From Oscillospiraceae bacterium (GTDB lineage Bacteria > Bacillota > Clostridia > Oscillospirales > CAG-272), in NCBI GenBank assembly GCA_015064745.1, contig SVRR01000006.1, forward strand, positions 1 through 64,000: 64,000 bases of DNA, given 5' to 3'. Position 1 is the first letter of the stretch. Each line of letters starts with the position of its first letter. The position numbers were made by a program, and so were the translations under genes. The notes beneath the pieces are model-generated. The model saw only the letters and a program-made list of their open reading frames with translations, searched no databases and was not told where the DNA came from. This document shows, piece by piece, positions 26,907 to 36,812 of the stretch.

Positions 26907-28904
26907 TTATATTCTCCTTTCTTCAAAAATGTCTTCAATCACGTCAATGGTGAACACCTTATAAATGCGGTTCATACGGAAGGACTCGTTGAGCTTAAAC
27001 TCGTCGTCATCCAAAGCAACCTCTCCATCCGCCTTGTGTGCCACCTGCATGCTGGTCAGCATACCGAGCAGGACGTCGCGCACACGCTCAAGCATTTCTC
27101 GGTGCTCTTCAATATGGCGATTGATCTCACGGTTTGCCTCGTACAGCATAGCAAGCTCCGCAAGCTCATAGTGAATGCTCTCCACGGCAGGCAAATATAT
27201 GATATAACGGTTTCTTAAACGGAAGATCGCCTGTCTTTGTTTGACAAGGCATTTCTCGTGCAGGTCGGTCATCTCCAGCTTTGCCGAACGGATATCCCGT
27301 AAAATGGGGATCACGTGTAAAAGCGCCGAAAGAAGGAAGACTCCGCCAAATACAGCCATGGCGACGGAAAGAAGGACTACCGCGCCAAGCTTCGAATCCT
27401 TAATTTGGAAAACGAAATAGGGAACGAGCATGGCAAGCATTACAAGCACAAAGCATACGACATTGGTGCGTACGTATTTCTCAATACGCGCCTTGCCCGA
27501 AAGATATTTGTCGCGCGCGTCATTTGCCTTAGCAAATTCTTCGGTGTAATCGGCACCGTCATAATCGGCATCGATCGCCGCCTTTAAAATACGGCGCATG
27601 GTAACCTTTTTCTTCTCTACGGCATTTTCATATTCAAGCCCCGAGGGGTACTTGCTTTGCTTCTTTGCGTCACGCAAAATGGCACGGGTGTCCTGCTCGG
27701 TGGCGTGATTGCGCATCTCGTCGCGCGTTTGCTTGTAAGCGCTCATATAGGTCGCAAGCTCCCGCTTTTCATCCGCACTCTTGGTGCCGGGCGGCACGGA
27801 GGCAAGCTCACGGATCTTATCGTAGCGCGCTTCAAAGCTCGTCCCCTTCGCGGCGGCGATGACGTCCATCTTTTCCTCATCGCTCATGGTATCGACGCAA
27901 ATGCTGTCGGAAACCGTTTTGCGCGTTTCGAGCACGTAGAAGCCGTTGGAGTTGCCGCTTTGACGGACATATTCAAGGGCGCTTTGCACCTTGCCATAGG
28001 AATGACGAAGTGTGTCGAAGAAGCGCTCCTTATTCATTTTCGGCACGTCCACCACGTCGTCTCTCTTATCAACGGCGATATCCATTTCCTGCTCGTAGGA
28101 ACGGATAAGAGCCAAGGAGAGGTTGAGGTTATCGAAGGCAGCGCGGCTTTCGCTCCTCGCCGATGCCGTACCCGCTACATACGTACGTGAGCGCGAGCCG
28201 AAGGCACGATAAGCGATGTCGTACTTTTCGGAAAGATTGCGATAAAAGGTATCGAAGGTCGCGTCCTTCGCCTTGCCGATATCCTTACAAAATTCATCGG
28301 CACGGAAGGTAAGCTTTCCTCCGCGGTATTCGACCGTAAACATCTCGTAACGGGGGAGCTCTTTTACATCCTCAGACGCTTCCGCTTCTGCCTTTTTCGT
28401 ACTCTTCTTTTCGGCTTTGACAGGCTCTTCGGGCATGCGGACGGTCTTTTTCGCCTCTACAATACGGTCATGCTCATCGTCAAGACCGAGGAGAGTCGCA
28501 AGCTGCTCCTTCTCCGCCGCATTCTCACGAATGGTATTCTTTTCCGTGTATTGAATATAGAACACCTCAAGGCCGTCAAAGCCGAGCTGCGCACGGCGAA
28601 GCGGCGTATAGAGATGGTCATGGAGATATATTTCTATCAACGATTTATATATCGCAAGATACTCGCTGACGGGATTTTCTTCGGGATACAGCGTCTTATC
28701 GAACGCCAAAAAGTCAACGAGCACGACTACACGGTATTCCCCTGCGGTCATCGGCTGTTGACGCTTGACGATCTCCTCCGCGCAATCCTCAATAGCACTC
28801 AAAGGGCTGCGCATCCATGAGATCTTATTGTATCCGACCAACTCAAAAAGAAGATCGGTTTTGAGAACCTTATTCTCCGATGTATTGATAACGTATGTTA
28901 ACAT
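26907..28904 (-). CDS. Two-helix membrane protein with coiled coils, unknown function
   Basis: 665 residues from ATG 28904, with AAAGGACC eight bases upstream. The N-terminal 130 residues form an alpha/beta region (VINTSENKVLKTDLLFELVG), then a Lys/Glu-rich linker, then mostly helical charged sequence. Two adjacent membrane helices lie at about 478-500 and 507-535 (CFVLVMLAMLVPYFVF and VVLLSVAMAVFGGVFLL), so most of the protein should be cytoplasmic on both sides of a membrane hairpin. A coiled coil follows. I recognise no family. Position between the tubulin-like genes and the giant membrane protein suggests a membrane adaptor for the filament proteins. Confidence 0.8.
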   Translation of the reverse strand: MLTYVINTSENKVLKTDLLFELVGYNKISWMRSPLSAIEDCAEEIVKRQQPMTAGEYRVVVLVDFLAFDKTLYPEENPVSEYLAIYKSLIEIYLHDHLYTPLRRAQLGFDGLEVFYIQYTEKNTIRENAAEKEQLATLLGLDDEHDRIVEAKKTVRMPEEPVKAEKKSTKKAEAEASEDVKELPRYEMFTVEYRGGKLTFRADEFCKDIGKAKDATFDTFYRNLSEKYDIAYRAFGSRSRTYVAGTASARSESRAAFDNLNLSLALIRSYEQEMDIAVDKRDDVVDVPKMNKERFFDTLRHSYGKVQSALEYVRQSGNSNGFYVLETRKTVSDSICVDTMSDEEKMDVIAAAKGTSFEARYDKIRELASVPPGTKSADEKRELATYMSAYKQTRDEMRNHATEQDTRAILRDAKKQSKYPSGLEYENAVEKKKVTMRRILKAAIDADYDGADYTEEFAKANDARDKYLSGKARIEKYVRTNVVCFVLVMLAMLVPYFVFQIKDSKLGAVVLLSVAMAVFGGVFLLSALLHVIPILRDIRSAKLEMTDLHEKCLVKQRQAIFRLRNRYIIYLPAVESIHYELAELAMLYEANREINRHIEEHREMLERVRDVLLGMLTSMQVAHKADGEVALDDDEFKLNESFRMNRIYKVFTIDVIEDIFEERRI

Positions 28905-28922
28905 TCTTCAGGTCCTTTCTTC

Positions 28923-29041
28923 GGGAAGGATGTCCTTCCCTGCTCATAAGAAACAGGAAAATTGACGGCGCCCCGCCCCAAGGCTTTCACCTTGAGGCTG
29001 TCCCTACGGACACGGGGCGCTGTTTTGACGGCAACGCCGTC
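28923..29041 (-). ncRNA. Structured RNA element with three-way junction between two genes of the tubulin locus
   Basis: This 145-base spacer is dense in pairing. Stem P1: GCGCCCCG (28968-28975) with CGGGGCGC (29013-29020). Inside it two hairpins: CAAGG/CCTTG (28979-28994) and GTCC/GGAC (29000-29011), giving a three-way junction. Outside, GACGGC/GCCGTC (29027-29041) forms a hairpin, and a second GACGGC copy at 28964-28969 could compete for the same partner. A perfect GGGAAGGA-TG-TCCTTCCC hairpin (28923-28940) lies nearest the downstream start codon. No T run, so not a simple terminator. Could be a cis-regulatory or mRNA-processing element, or a small repeated element; no known riboswitch class was recognised. 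Confidence 0.5.
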
Positions 29042-29049
29042 GGGGAAGA

Positions 29050-32000
29050 TTATTCTTCGGAGTTTGCGGGAGCTGCGGGAGCCGTTTCTGCCACAGGCGC
29101 CGCCTCGACAGGAGTCTCCTTCTTGGGAGCTACGTCAATACCGCGGCTCTTGCGCACGTTGCTCACGCATCTTGCCATGCGATCCTCTTGGAAGGCGTTG
29201 AAGTTGAAGGCTCTCTTCGCCCACTTACCCTTGCCGGGCTCGGCGGAGGGAACGATCTCCATGAAGCATCCTGCGCGGTTTGCAAATTGAAGCATCATCT
29301 TTGCCGTATCAAGCGCGGTAGCCTCGGGAATATCCTCGTCACAGAACATCTCGGCGATGAAGTAATCAAGCTCCCACATATAGACCTCGGCAAAGAGATC
29401 GTCCGTGCTGCTGACGACGCGCTCACAGAGATCCCAAAGAAGATCGCTGACGACAGCGAGAATCTTCTCGGCATCGTTGCAGTCGTAGCCGCCGCGGCTT
29501 TCTTCCTCAACCTTAACGGCATAAGCGAACTCGAAGAGGCTCTTGTTCAGCTTCTTTTGAAGCACCGTGCGGGCAGAAGAGCCTGCGGGCGCATTGTTAA
29601 GGAGATTCTCAAAGATGTTTCTGCGGAGCATGGAGAGATACTTGGTGGTAGTGAGCTTTGCCTTTGCGGCAGGAATCTCGTGCGCAAAGCCCGTCTTGGG
29701 AAGAACGGAGAGCTGATCCTCGACATTGCGGTCGAACTCTTGGCACCATTTCTCGATCTTATCGTCCTGAGGACGGAGCCATGCGATAAGACCGATCAGA
29801 TTGTTTTCGTCGACAAATCTACCGTCGCCGACGATCTTCTCGCCCGCAAAGCGGAAGGCTCTGTCGGAATACTCGGCGCTGTACGAGATCTCACCGTTCA
29901 TGATAGCGTAAAGAAGCGCCTTAAAGAGCTTCTTGTCTGCCTCAGCCTCGAGATCGGGGTTGATGTAAGGCAGGTAGCCGCGCTTGTGCCAGTTGAAGCC
30001 AAGGTGCGGGAACATGCTGTCGTTCTTCTGGTCTTCGCCGACCTTCACAGCTTCAAGATAACGCTTGTAATAGCCGTCCTCGCCGCTCTTCTCGTTGACC
30101 TTCACGATATCCACCGAGTTAACGCTCATGAGCGCGCGGCAGATAAAGATGGTGTTCTCGGGAACGGTGTCCTCGATACGAACAAAGGATTCGGGGCAGA
30201 ATCTGGTTACAAGGTCATCGGTGCATGCGGCGCTGGGCGCGATGCCGAAGCGGTCGGTGTTCTTCTGCAAGTAATCCTCAACCTTTTTCGGAGCAAGAAC
30301 GACACCCTGCGTCTTATGCATACCGCCGGACTTCACTTGAAGTGCGGGCTTCGCCATCTCGAAGGCAGTCAAAATAGCCGTCTTTGCCGCATCGTATTCC
30401 TTGCCGCGGTTTTCCTCGGCAAGCACCTCGAAAACGTTTCTCGCGCGCAGAGCAACGCAATAGTCGCCCTTCGCAATCTGCTTGAGGTTGGAAGCCTTCA
30501 TGGTATCGAACACAGCGGTGGCATCCACACGCTCATCCTCGGCAACGGTGCCCTTCTTTGCGCAGGACATCTTGTAGGCGATAGCGAATACGCCTTCGCC
30601 TGCCGTGCTGATGCCCTCACGCTCGTCAGCCATACTGTCCTCCATCATCAGCTCGTAATGACGGCGGCGCTGTTCAATGGAAGCACCCACGTATACACAA
30701 GAGGTGTCGGCACCCTTTGCCTTATCCTCCTCTGCTCTCTTGACCTTTTCCTTAAGGCGATCCTTCTGCTCGGCAAAGCGGCCGAAGAAGGAACGGTAGC
30801 TCTCGATCATGGCGTCAATGCGGCCCTTAAGCGTCTCAATGGTGCGGCGGAGAACCATCTCGCCGGCATCGTTCTTGAGGGAGGTGAGCAGCATATCGCC
30901 GTCCTTGATCAAAGCCTCGCTATCGACCGAATAGTCGGTCTTCTGTGCTTTGTATGCCTCTGCCGCGGAGGGATCAAGGAAGGTGCTGAAGCGCGAGGTC
31001 TCGCCCTTTAAGTAAGCACTCTTTGCCGCACGGCTGCCGAGCTGCAGCGTATCAACGTCGCCGCATTCAAGGAAGTCGTGAGGAAGATCGCCGATCTCGT
31101 AAGCACCGACGTCACGCCACTCCTTACCGCGAAGAGCCGCACCCTCTCTCTCAAGGAGGAGACGGAAGGAGCAAAGCTGAAGCATAGCGGCAACGGGATG
31201 GATGTAATAGCCATCCTTCGCAAGCACGTTCTCGGTGAAGGAAAGCTTTTGGTTGGCAAGAGGATCCTTCTTGGGATCCATAGGAAGGATCGCATCGGCA
31301 ACAACGTTCAGCTGGCTATTGACCTCATCCACTGCCATTTTATAATACGAGTTGAGGCTCTCGTAGATCTCGTTTGCGATCTCTACGACCTGATTTCCCT
31401 TAGCCTCCTTCTCGCTCTTACCCGCAAACAGACCTGCGGCATCCACCTTGGTGATGTCGCTGATGGCATCCAGCTGATCCTTGTTGTCGGGAGCGAGGGC
31501 GATGAGCGCCTTCTTGATCTCCTTCCAATATTCTTCAAGAATATTATAAGGAACGAATTTGCCATCCTTTTCGATGGTGGGCATTACCGCATCCTTCAAC
31601 ATCTCGGTGACGTTACAGGTGGGCGTGCGCTCCTCCGCATCCTTAGCGTCGGTAAAGAGCTTTGCGTAATCCTTAACGGTGAGGTGATACTCCTTGCGCA
31701 TCTCCTTTGCCTTCTGACGCTTTTCGGCAATCTGTGCCTCGGTTGCATTGTGAAGCACGAGCCATGCGCCTTCGGCATCGTCCTGCGTCTTGCGCCAAGC
31801 AAAGTATTCTAACATCTCGTCGATAGGATAGTGGATCTCCGAGGAGCCGATACCCGCGAACATACAGTTGTGACCCGTTTCGTTGGCACGCTTTTTCTCC
31901 TCATTCGACCAGATGGAGTCAAGCTCACCGCCTGCCTTGGTGCAGATGAGGGAGTAAAGAGTGTTTGCAAGTGCCTCGTCGTGCGCGATGATGGAAGAAA

Positions 32001-32844
32001 CGTTGACGATCTTCTCCATCATACAAACACGTTCAAAGGGAGCTGCCTCAGGAGACCAGAAAGCAGGGTCTTGAGAATCAAACAGCACACCTACGGGGCT
32101 GTCCTTGGTGCCGAGACGGAAGCGGACGGGGGTACGGCCCGCGCTTGCGGTCTCGTTCTTACCGTCATCATAATCGCTTCTGTTCAAGCCGTAAACGACC
32201 TGGTTGATCGCGTTCAGCTCACGCAAAATAGCATACGCATTTGCGTAAATGCTGGTAATGTTTGTGCGGTCACCGCTCTGCTTGCCCTCGTAGATATCGG
32301 GGCAGGCAAGAAGCGCTCTCGCGTGAATTGTGGTCTTTTCGCCAAACTTCTCACGGATGACCTTCTTTACGTAAAGGGTCAGAGGAATGAAGGAGCCGGA
32401 GCCCGTACCGCCCGCGAGAGAAGCAACGGTGTAGATGTCAATGTCGATTGAGGGATTGGTCTTGTCCGCCAGCTTCTCGATTGCCTGCTCGAGAATGGTT
32501 CTTTGTCTTCCGTTCATGGCATTGAGGAAGGCGAGATAGGACTGCTTTCTCCACTGACCTGCGCCGATGGAAATGTTATTGCTGTCAAAGATGGAATCCG
32601 AGGGGAAGAAATCGCCCCATACGGATTCGCCAAGGCGCTCCTTTACCGTCTTTACGGTTACGTTATCCGAAAGGGAAACGATGGTTGCGGCATCGATATT
32701 CTTTTCGTCAGCCATGTTGGTATCAAGCACGATGGAAACGATGTTGACATCGTTTTGCTTGCCCATCTTGTTGATCTTCTTTTGCAGCATGTTTGCCGCG
32801 CGGCTGCCGGTACCACCGACGCCAAGGATGAGGACACTCTTCAT
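29050..32844 (-). CDS. Giant tubulin/FtsZ-like GTPase, first paralogue
   Basis: 1,264 residues. The N-terminal 400 or so residues are a tubulin-type nucleotide-binding domain: GVGGTGSRAANML at 8-20, DTN at 41-43 and the tubulin signature AGGTGSGS at 144-151 (compare GGGTGTG/S of FtsZ). The rest is a long mostly helical extension absent from FtsZ, ending in a Pro/Ala/Glu-rich disordered tail. No signal or membrane segment, so cytoplasmic. This matches the large FtsZ-like family (Pfam Tubulin_2 type) that occurs with vWA proteins and has been proposed to act in membrane remodelling. GTP binding is well supported; filament formation is inferred. It is a tandem paralogue of the next gene and shares the same motif positions. 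Confidence 0.88.
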   Translation of the reverse strand: MKSVLILGVGGTGSRAANMLQKKINKMGKQNDVNIVSIVLDTNMADEKNIDAATIVSLSDNVTVKTVKERLGESVWGDFFPSDSIFDSNNISIGAGQWRKQSYLAFLNAMNGRQRTILEQAIEKLADKTNPSIDIDIYTVASLAGGTGSGSFIPLTLYVKKVIREKFGEKTTIHARALLACPDIYEGKQSGDRTNITSIYANAYAILRELNAINQVVYGLNRSDYDDGKNETASAGRTPVRFRLGTKDSPVGVLFDSQDPAFWSPEAAPFERVCMMEKIVNVSSIIAHDEALANTLYSLICTKAGGELDSIWSNEEKKRANETGHNCMFAGIGSSEIHYPIDEMLEYFAWRKTQDDAEGAWLVLHNATEAQIAEKRQKAKEMRKEYHLTVKDYAKLFTDAKDAEERTPTCNVTEMLKDAVMPTIEKDGKFVPYNILEEYWKEIKKALIALAPDNKDQLDAISDITKVDAAGLFAGKSEKEAKGNQVVEIANEIYESLNSYYKMAVDEVNSQLNVVADAILPMDPKKDPLANQKLSFTENVLAKDGYYIHPVAAMLQLCSFRLLLEREGAALRGKEWRDVGAYEIGDLPHDFLECGDVDTLQLGSRAAKSAYLKGETSRFSTFLDPSAAEAYKAQKTDYSVDSEALIKDGDMLLTSLKNDAGEMVLRRTIETLKGRIDAMIESYRSFFGRFAEQKDRLKEKVKRAEEDKAKGADTSCVYVGASIEQRRRHYELMMEDSMADEREGISTAGEGVFAIAYKMSCAKKGTVAEDERVDATAVFDTMKASNLKQIAKGDYCVALRARNVFEVLAEENRGKEYDAAKTAILTAFEMAKPALQVKSGGMHKTQGVVLAPKKVEDYLQKNTDRFGIAPSAACTDDLVTRFCPESFVRIEDTVPENTIFICRALMSVNSVDIVKVNEKSGEDGYYKRYLEAVKVGEDQKNDSMFPHLGFNWHKRGYLPYINPDLEAEADKKLFKALLYAIMNGEISYSAEYSDRAFRFAGEKIVGDGRFVDENNLIGLIAWLRPQDDKIEKWCQEFDRNVEDQLSVLPKTGFAHEIPAAKAKLTTTKYLSMLRRNIFENLLNNAPAGSSARTVLQKKLNKSLFEFAYAVKVEEESRGGYDCNDAEKILAVVSDLLWDLCERVVSSTDDLFAEVYMWELDYFIAEMFCDEDIPEATALDTAKMMLQFANRAGCFMEIVPSAEPGKGKWAKRAFNFNAFQEDRMARCVSNVRKSRGIDVAPKKETPVEAAPVAETAPAAPANSEE

Positions 32845-32912
32845 TTTTGTTCTCCTTGTTTCTTTGTTTGTTTATATATAATTTAAATAATGAAAGCTTT
32901 GGCTGTCAAACG

Positions 32913-35900
32913 TCATGCGTTTGCCTGTTCCTCACCCATGGGAACGGGGGTAGAAGCATTGGAGTCACTCTCGCTCTTGGCGCGACTTCTCGCTACGCGG
33001 TCAAGAGAGGACATACGGTATTCAAGAAATTCCGCGAAATTGAAATCTCTCTTTTCCCATTTTTTGCTGGGATCGCGGCTGGGAACGATCTCCATAAAGC
33101 TGCCCGCACGATTCGCGAAATGCAGAAGCGTTTTGACCACGGCAACACGGTCGCCGTCATCTTCGGGCATATCATCGTCAAGATACATCTCGGCAACAAA
33201 GTAGTCGAGCTCCCATTCGTAAATTTCCTTGAACTGATCCTTGTCGCTGCTGACGACGCGCTCGCAAAGCTCCCAAAGGAGGTCGCTGACCACCGAGAGG
33301 ATCTTTTCTCCGTCGTTACAGTCGTAGCCGTAATGACCCTCCTCCTCGGTCTTGATGCGATACGCAAACTCGAAAATATTCATATCGAGCTTCTTCTTGA
33401 TCTTCGCGTATTTCTTTTCGTCCTCGGGGCTTGCCTTTTCCTTACCCGCCGTTTTAAAGAGATTTTCAAAGATGTTGCGGCGAAGCATCTTCAAATACTT
33501 CGTCAAGGTAAGCGCTGTCTTCGCCTTTCCGATCTGATGGACAAAGCCGGTAGACGGAAGCGACGAAAGCTGCTCCTCTACGTCACGGTCGAACGCATCG
33601 CTCCACTGCGCGATCTTATCATCCTGCGGACGGAGCCACGCGATCAGCCCAACGAGATTGTTATCATCCACAAACCTACCGTCACCCACGATCTTCTCTC
33701 CATCGTAGCGGAAAGCAAGGTCGCCGTATTCCTTCTTGAAGGAAAGCTCGCCGTTCATGATAGCGTAAAGCAAAGCCTTGACCATTCTCTTGTCGGCGGC
33801 AACCTCAAGCTCGGCGTTGATGTAGGGGAGATATCCGCGCTTGTGCCAGTTGAAGCCAAGGTGGGGGAGCTTACTGTCATCGGAGTAGCCCGAGCCGTCT
33901 CCGCACTTGGAGTAATCGGAGCCTGCCATCTTGACCGTTTCAAGATAGTACTTATAATATCCGTCCTCAAGGTTGTTCTCGTTGACCTTGATAATGTCAA
34001 TGGAATCCACGCTCATGAGCGCGCGGCAAACGTAAATGGTATTGGCGGGAATGCCCGCTTCCAAACGCACAAGGGCATTTTGGCACCACTTACCGATAAG
34101 ATCGTCCGCGCAAGCACGCGCGTCGCCGCCGCCAACCGACAGATCGAACACGTGCGAGTTCGCTTCAAGGTATTCCTCAAGCTTTTCGGGCACGAGCACA
34201 ACGGCCTGCTCCTTTTGCATTCCCGTCTCATTGACGCGAAGGGCGGGCTTTGCCATTTCGTACGCCGTTGCGATGATCTTTCTTCCGATCTCGCTTTCCG
34301 CGCCCGCGTTCTCGTCCGCGATCACCTCAAGAACGTTCTTTGCGGCGATCTCCTGATAGTAATCGGAGCGCTTGATGGATGCTTTATTCGCTTCATACAT
34401 AGCGGAGAAGACGCTCGTGGTATCTACCTTAATGTCATCCTCTGCCTTAAAGCGCTTAGCGCATGCCATGCCGTAGGCGATGGAGAAAACGCCCTGCCCG
34501 GCGATTCCGCCCTCGGCACCGCCCGACATCATGTCGCCGACAAGTCTCTCGTAATGCTTTCTGCGGCTCTCAACCGAAGCGCCTACGTAAATGCAAGAGG
34601 TCTCGGTGGAGGCGGAGCGTTCAATCTCCGCTCTCTTCACGCGATCGGAAAGGCGTGACTTCTGCTCGGTAAAGCGGCGGAAGAAGGCGCGGTAGGATTC
34701 AATCAGCGCGTTCGCACGGTCGGCAACCTGTGAAAGCACACGGCGAAGCAGCATTTGAACGGCTTGATTTTTGAGGGAGGTCAAAAGAAGATCTCCATCC
34801 TTGATGAGCGCCTTGTTATCGATCTCGTAGTCGGTTCTCTCCTTGGCATATGCCTGCTTTCCGTTCTCGGAAAGCATTTCGGTAAAGCGCGCTCTCTCCT
34901 TTTTCAGGTAAGCGCTCTTGCCCGTTCTTGCGCCGAGATCAAGAATGCTGACGTCGTCGGTGCATTCCAGAAGCTCAAAGGGCAGGCTTCCCACCTCAAA
35001 GGTGGAGAGATCCTTCCAATCGCGGCTATCCATGCGGGAAAGCTCCTCGGCGATAGCAAGACGCAAGGTGCAAAGCTGCATCATTGCCGCCACGGGATGC
35101 ACATGCACACCGCCGCGCGCGAGCACGTTGTTTACAAAGGAAAGGTCAAGGCTTGCCGTGGGATCCTTTTTCATGTCAAGCGGCAGGATAGCGTCGGCGC
35201 AAATACCAATCTGGCTGCGGATCGCCTCGACTGCCTTCTGATAATAATCGTTGAGGTAATCGTAAACCTCCTCCGCGTTGTTGGCGACCTGCTGTGCCGC
35301 GGTCTCCTTCGCGGTCTTGGGGGCTAAAAGCATCGGATTCTTTACGGGATTGATATCCGACGCGATCTGTCCCGCGATATCGCTGTGATCGGGAATAAGC
35401 GCTTCCAGTGCCGCCTTCAAGCGAGTGAAATACTCGTTGAAGACGAACTTTTGCTCTTCCTTGCCGTCGCGGCGCTCATAATATCGCGTCGCCGCGCGAA
35501 TGATCTCGGTGATATTGCCCGTTTCGGTGCGCTCCTCTGCCTTCTGCGCTTCTAAGAAGAGCTTCGCGTAATCCTCGGTGGTGAGATGGTATTCCTTACG
35601 CATCTCCTTGGCAAGCTTGCGCTTTTCGGCAATCTGTGCCTCGGTCGCGTTGTGGAGAAGCAGCCACTCGCCCTCCACATCGTCACGCGTTTTGCGCCAC
35701 GAAAAATATTCGAGAAGGGTATCGATCGGATATTGGATTTCAGAAGAGCCTATGCCGGCGTACATGCAGTTATGACCCGTTTCGCCCGCGCGCTTCTTTT
35801 CCTCGTTGGACCAAATGCCGTCAAGCTCCCCGCCCGCTCTCGTGCAAACGAGGGAGTAAAGGATGTTTGCCATCGCCTCGTCATGCGCGGCGACCGAGGA

Positions 35901-36743
35901 AACGTTAATGATCTTCTCCATAAGACAAACACGCTCAAAGGGGGCTGCCGTAGGAGAATGATACCTCTTGCTTTTGGAATCAAAGAGGACACCGACGGGG
36001 CTATCCTCACTTCCGAGGCGGAAATTAACGGGCGTTCTTCCGCGGCGCGCGTTTTCGCCCTTACCGCTGTCATATTCCTCACCGTTCAGCCCATACACGA
36101 CCTGGTTGATACCGTTGAGCTCACGCAAAATAGCGTACGCGTTTGCGTAGATGCTGGTAATATTCATACGGTCGCCGTTCTGCTTTGCCTCGTAAATATC
36201 GGGGCAGGCGAGCATAGCTCTCGCTCTTACGGTAGCGTTCGGGAACATCTGACGCAATCTCTTTTTCACATACAGCGTCAAGGGGATAAAGGAGCCCGAG
36301 CCCGTACCGCCCGCAAGAGAGGCTACGGTGTAAATGTCGATAGAAAAGGTTGCCTGCGTCTGGTCGACCAGCTTTTGCAGGGCATTATCAAGATCGTTTC
36401 TGCGGATCGAGTCGTTCATCGCGTTTAAGAAGGCGAGGTAGGACTGCTTTCTCCACTGACCGGCACCGATGGAAAGATTATTCTCATCGTACTTATGATC
36501 TCTCGGAAACCACTCGTTGCACTGTGCGCCGAGACGGTTACGCACCATCCCCACCGTCGCGTTCTCCGAAAGAGAGATGACCGTGGCGGCATCGATGTTT
36601 TTCTCATCCGCGGCATTGGTGTCAAAGACCACGGAGACGATCTTAACGTCCTCGGTCTGACCCGCGCGAGAGATCTTCTTTTGCAAGAGGTTAACTGCTC
36701 GGCTGCCGGTACCGCCAACGCCGAGAATAAGAACACTCTTCAT
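32913..36743 (-). CDS. Giant tubulin/FtsZ-like GTPase, second paralogue
   Basis: 1,276 residues from ATG 36743 (AAGGAG upstream); an in-frame start at 36806 gives an implausible Arg-rich leader. GVGGTGSRAVNLL at 8-20 and AGGTGSGS at 144-151 align position for position with the downstream paralogue, as do the SIGAGQWRKQSYLAFLNAM block, the NCMYAGIGSSEI segment and the LPHLGFNWHKRGYLPYIN block in the C-terminal half. The two have diverged mainly in the helical extension and the short acidic tail. Two different subunits of one copolymer, as with alpha/beta tubulin or BtubA/BtubB, is an attractive reading. The stop is 68 bases before the next start. Confidence 0.88.
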   Translation of the reverse strand: MKSVLILGVGGTGSRAVNLLQKKISRAGQTEDVKIVSVVFDTNAADEKNIDAATVISLSENATVGMVRNRLGAQCNEWFPRDHKYDENNLSIGAGQWRKQSYLAFLNAMNDSIRRNDLDNALQKLVDQTQATFSIDIYTVASLAGGTGSGSFIPLTLYVKKRLRQMFPNATVRARAMLACPDIYEAKQNGDRMNITSIYANAYAILRELNGINQVVYGLNGEEYDSGKGENARRGRTPVNFRLGSEDSPVGVLFDSKSKRYHSPTAAPFERVCLMEKIINVSSVAAHDEAMANILYSLVCTRAGGELDGIWSNEEKKRAGETGHNCMYAGIGSSEIQYPIDTLLEYFSWRKTRDDVEGEWLLLHNATEAQIAEKRKLAKEMRKEYHLTTEDYAKLFLEAQKAEERTETGNITEIIRAATRYYERRDGKEEQKFVFNEYFTRLKAALEALIPDHSDIAGQIASDINPVKNPMLLAPKTAKETAAQQVANNAEEVYDYLNDYYQKAVEAIRSQIGICADAILPLDMKKDPTASLDLSFVNNVLARGGVHVHPVAAMMQLCTLRLAIAEELSRMDSRDWKDLSTFEVGSLPFELLECTDDVSILDLGARTGKSAYLKKERARFTEMLSENGKQAYAKERTDYEIDNKALIKDGDLLLTSLKNQAVQMLLRRVLSQVADRANALIESYRAFFRRFTEQKSRLSDRVKRAEIERSASTETSCIYVGASVESRRKHYERLVGDMMSGGAEGGIAGQGVFSIAYGMACAKRFKAEDDIKVDTTSVFSAMYEANKASIKRSDYYQEIAAKNVLEVIADENAGAESEIGRKIIATAYEMAKPALRVNETGMQKEQAVVLVPEKLEEYLEANSHVFDLSVGGGDARACADDLIGKWCQNALVRLEAGIPANTIYVCRALMSVDSIDIIKVNENNLEDGYYKYYLETVKMAGSDYSKCGDGSGYSDDSKLPHLGFNWHKRGYLPYINAELEVAADKRMVKALLYAIMNGELSFKKEYGDLAFRYDGEKIVGDGRFVDDNNLVGLIAWLRPQDDKIAQWSDAFDRDVEEQLSSLPSTGFVHQIGKAKTALTLTKYLKMLRRNIFENLFKTAGKEKASPEDEKKYAKIKKKLDMNIFEFAYRIKTEEEGHYGYDCNDGEKILSVVSDLLWELCERVVSSDKDQFKEIYEWELDYFVAEMYLDDDMPEDDGDRVAVVKTLLHFANRAGSFMEIVPSRDPSKKWEKRDFNFAEFLEYRMSSLDRVARSRAKSESDSNASTPVPMGEEQANA

Positions 36744-36812
36744 TACGTTTCTCCTTAGTTTTTCAGAGTTTTGGTGCGCCCTCCGCCCCGGGGGGCGGGA
36801 GCGCATTTGCCA

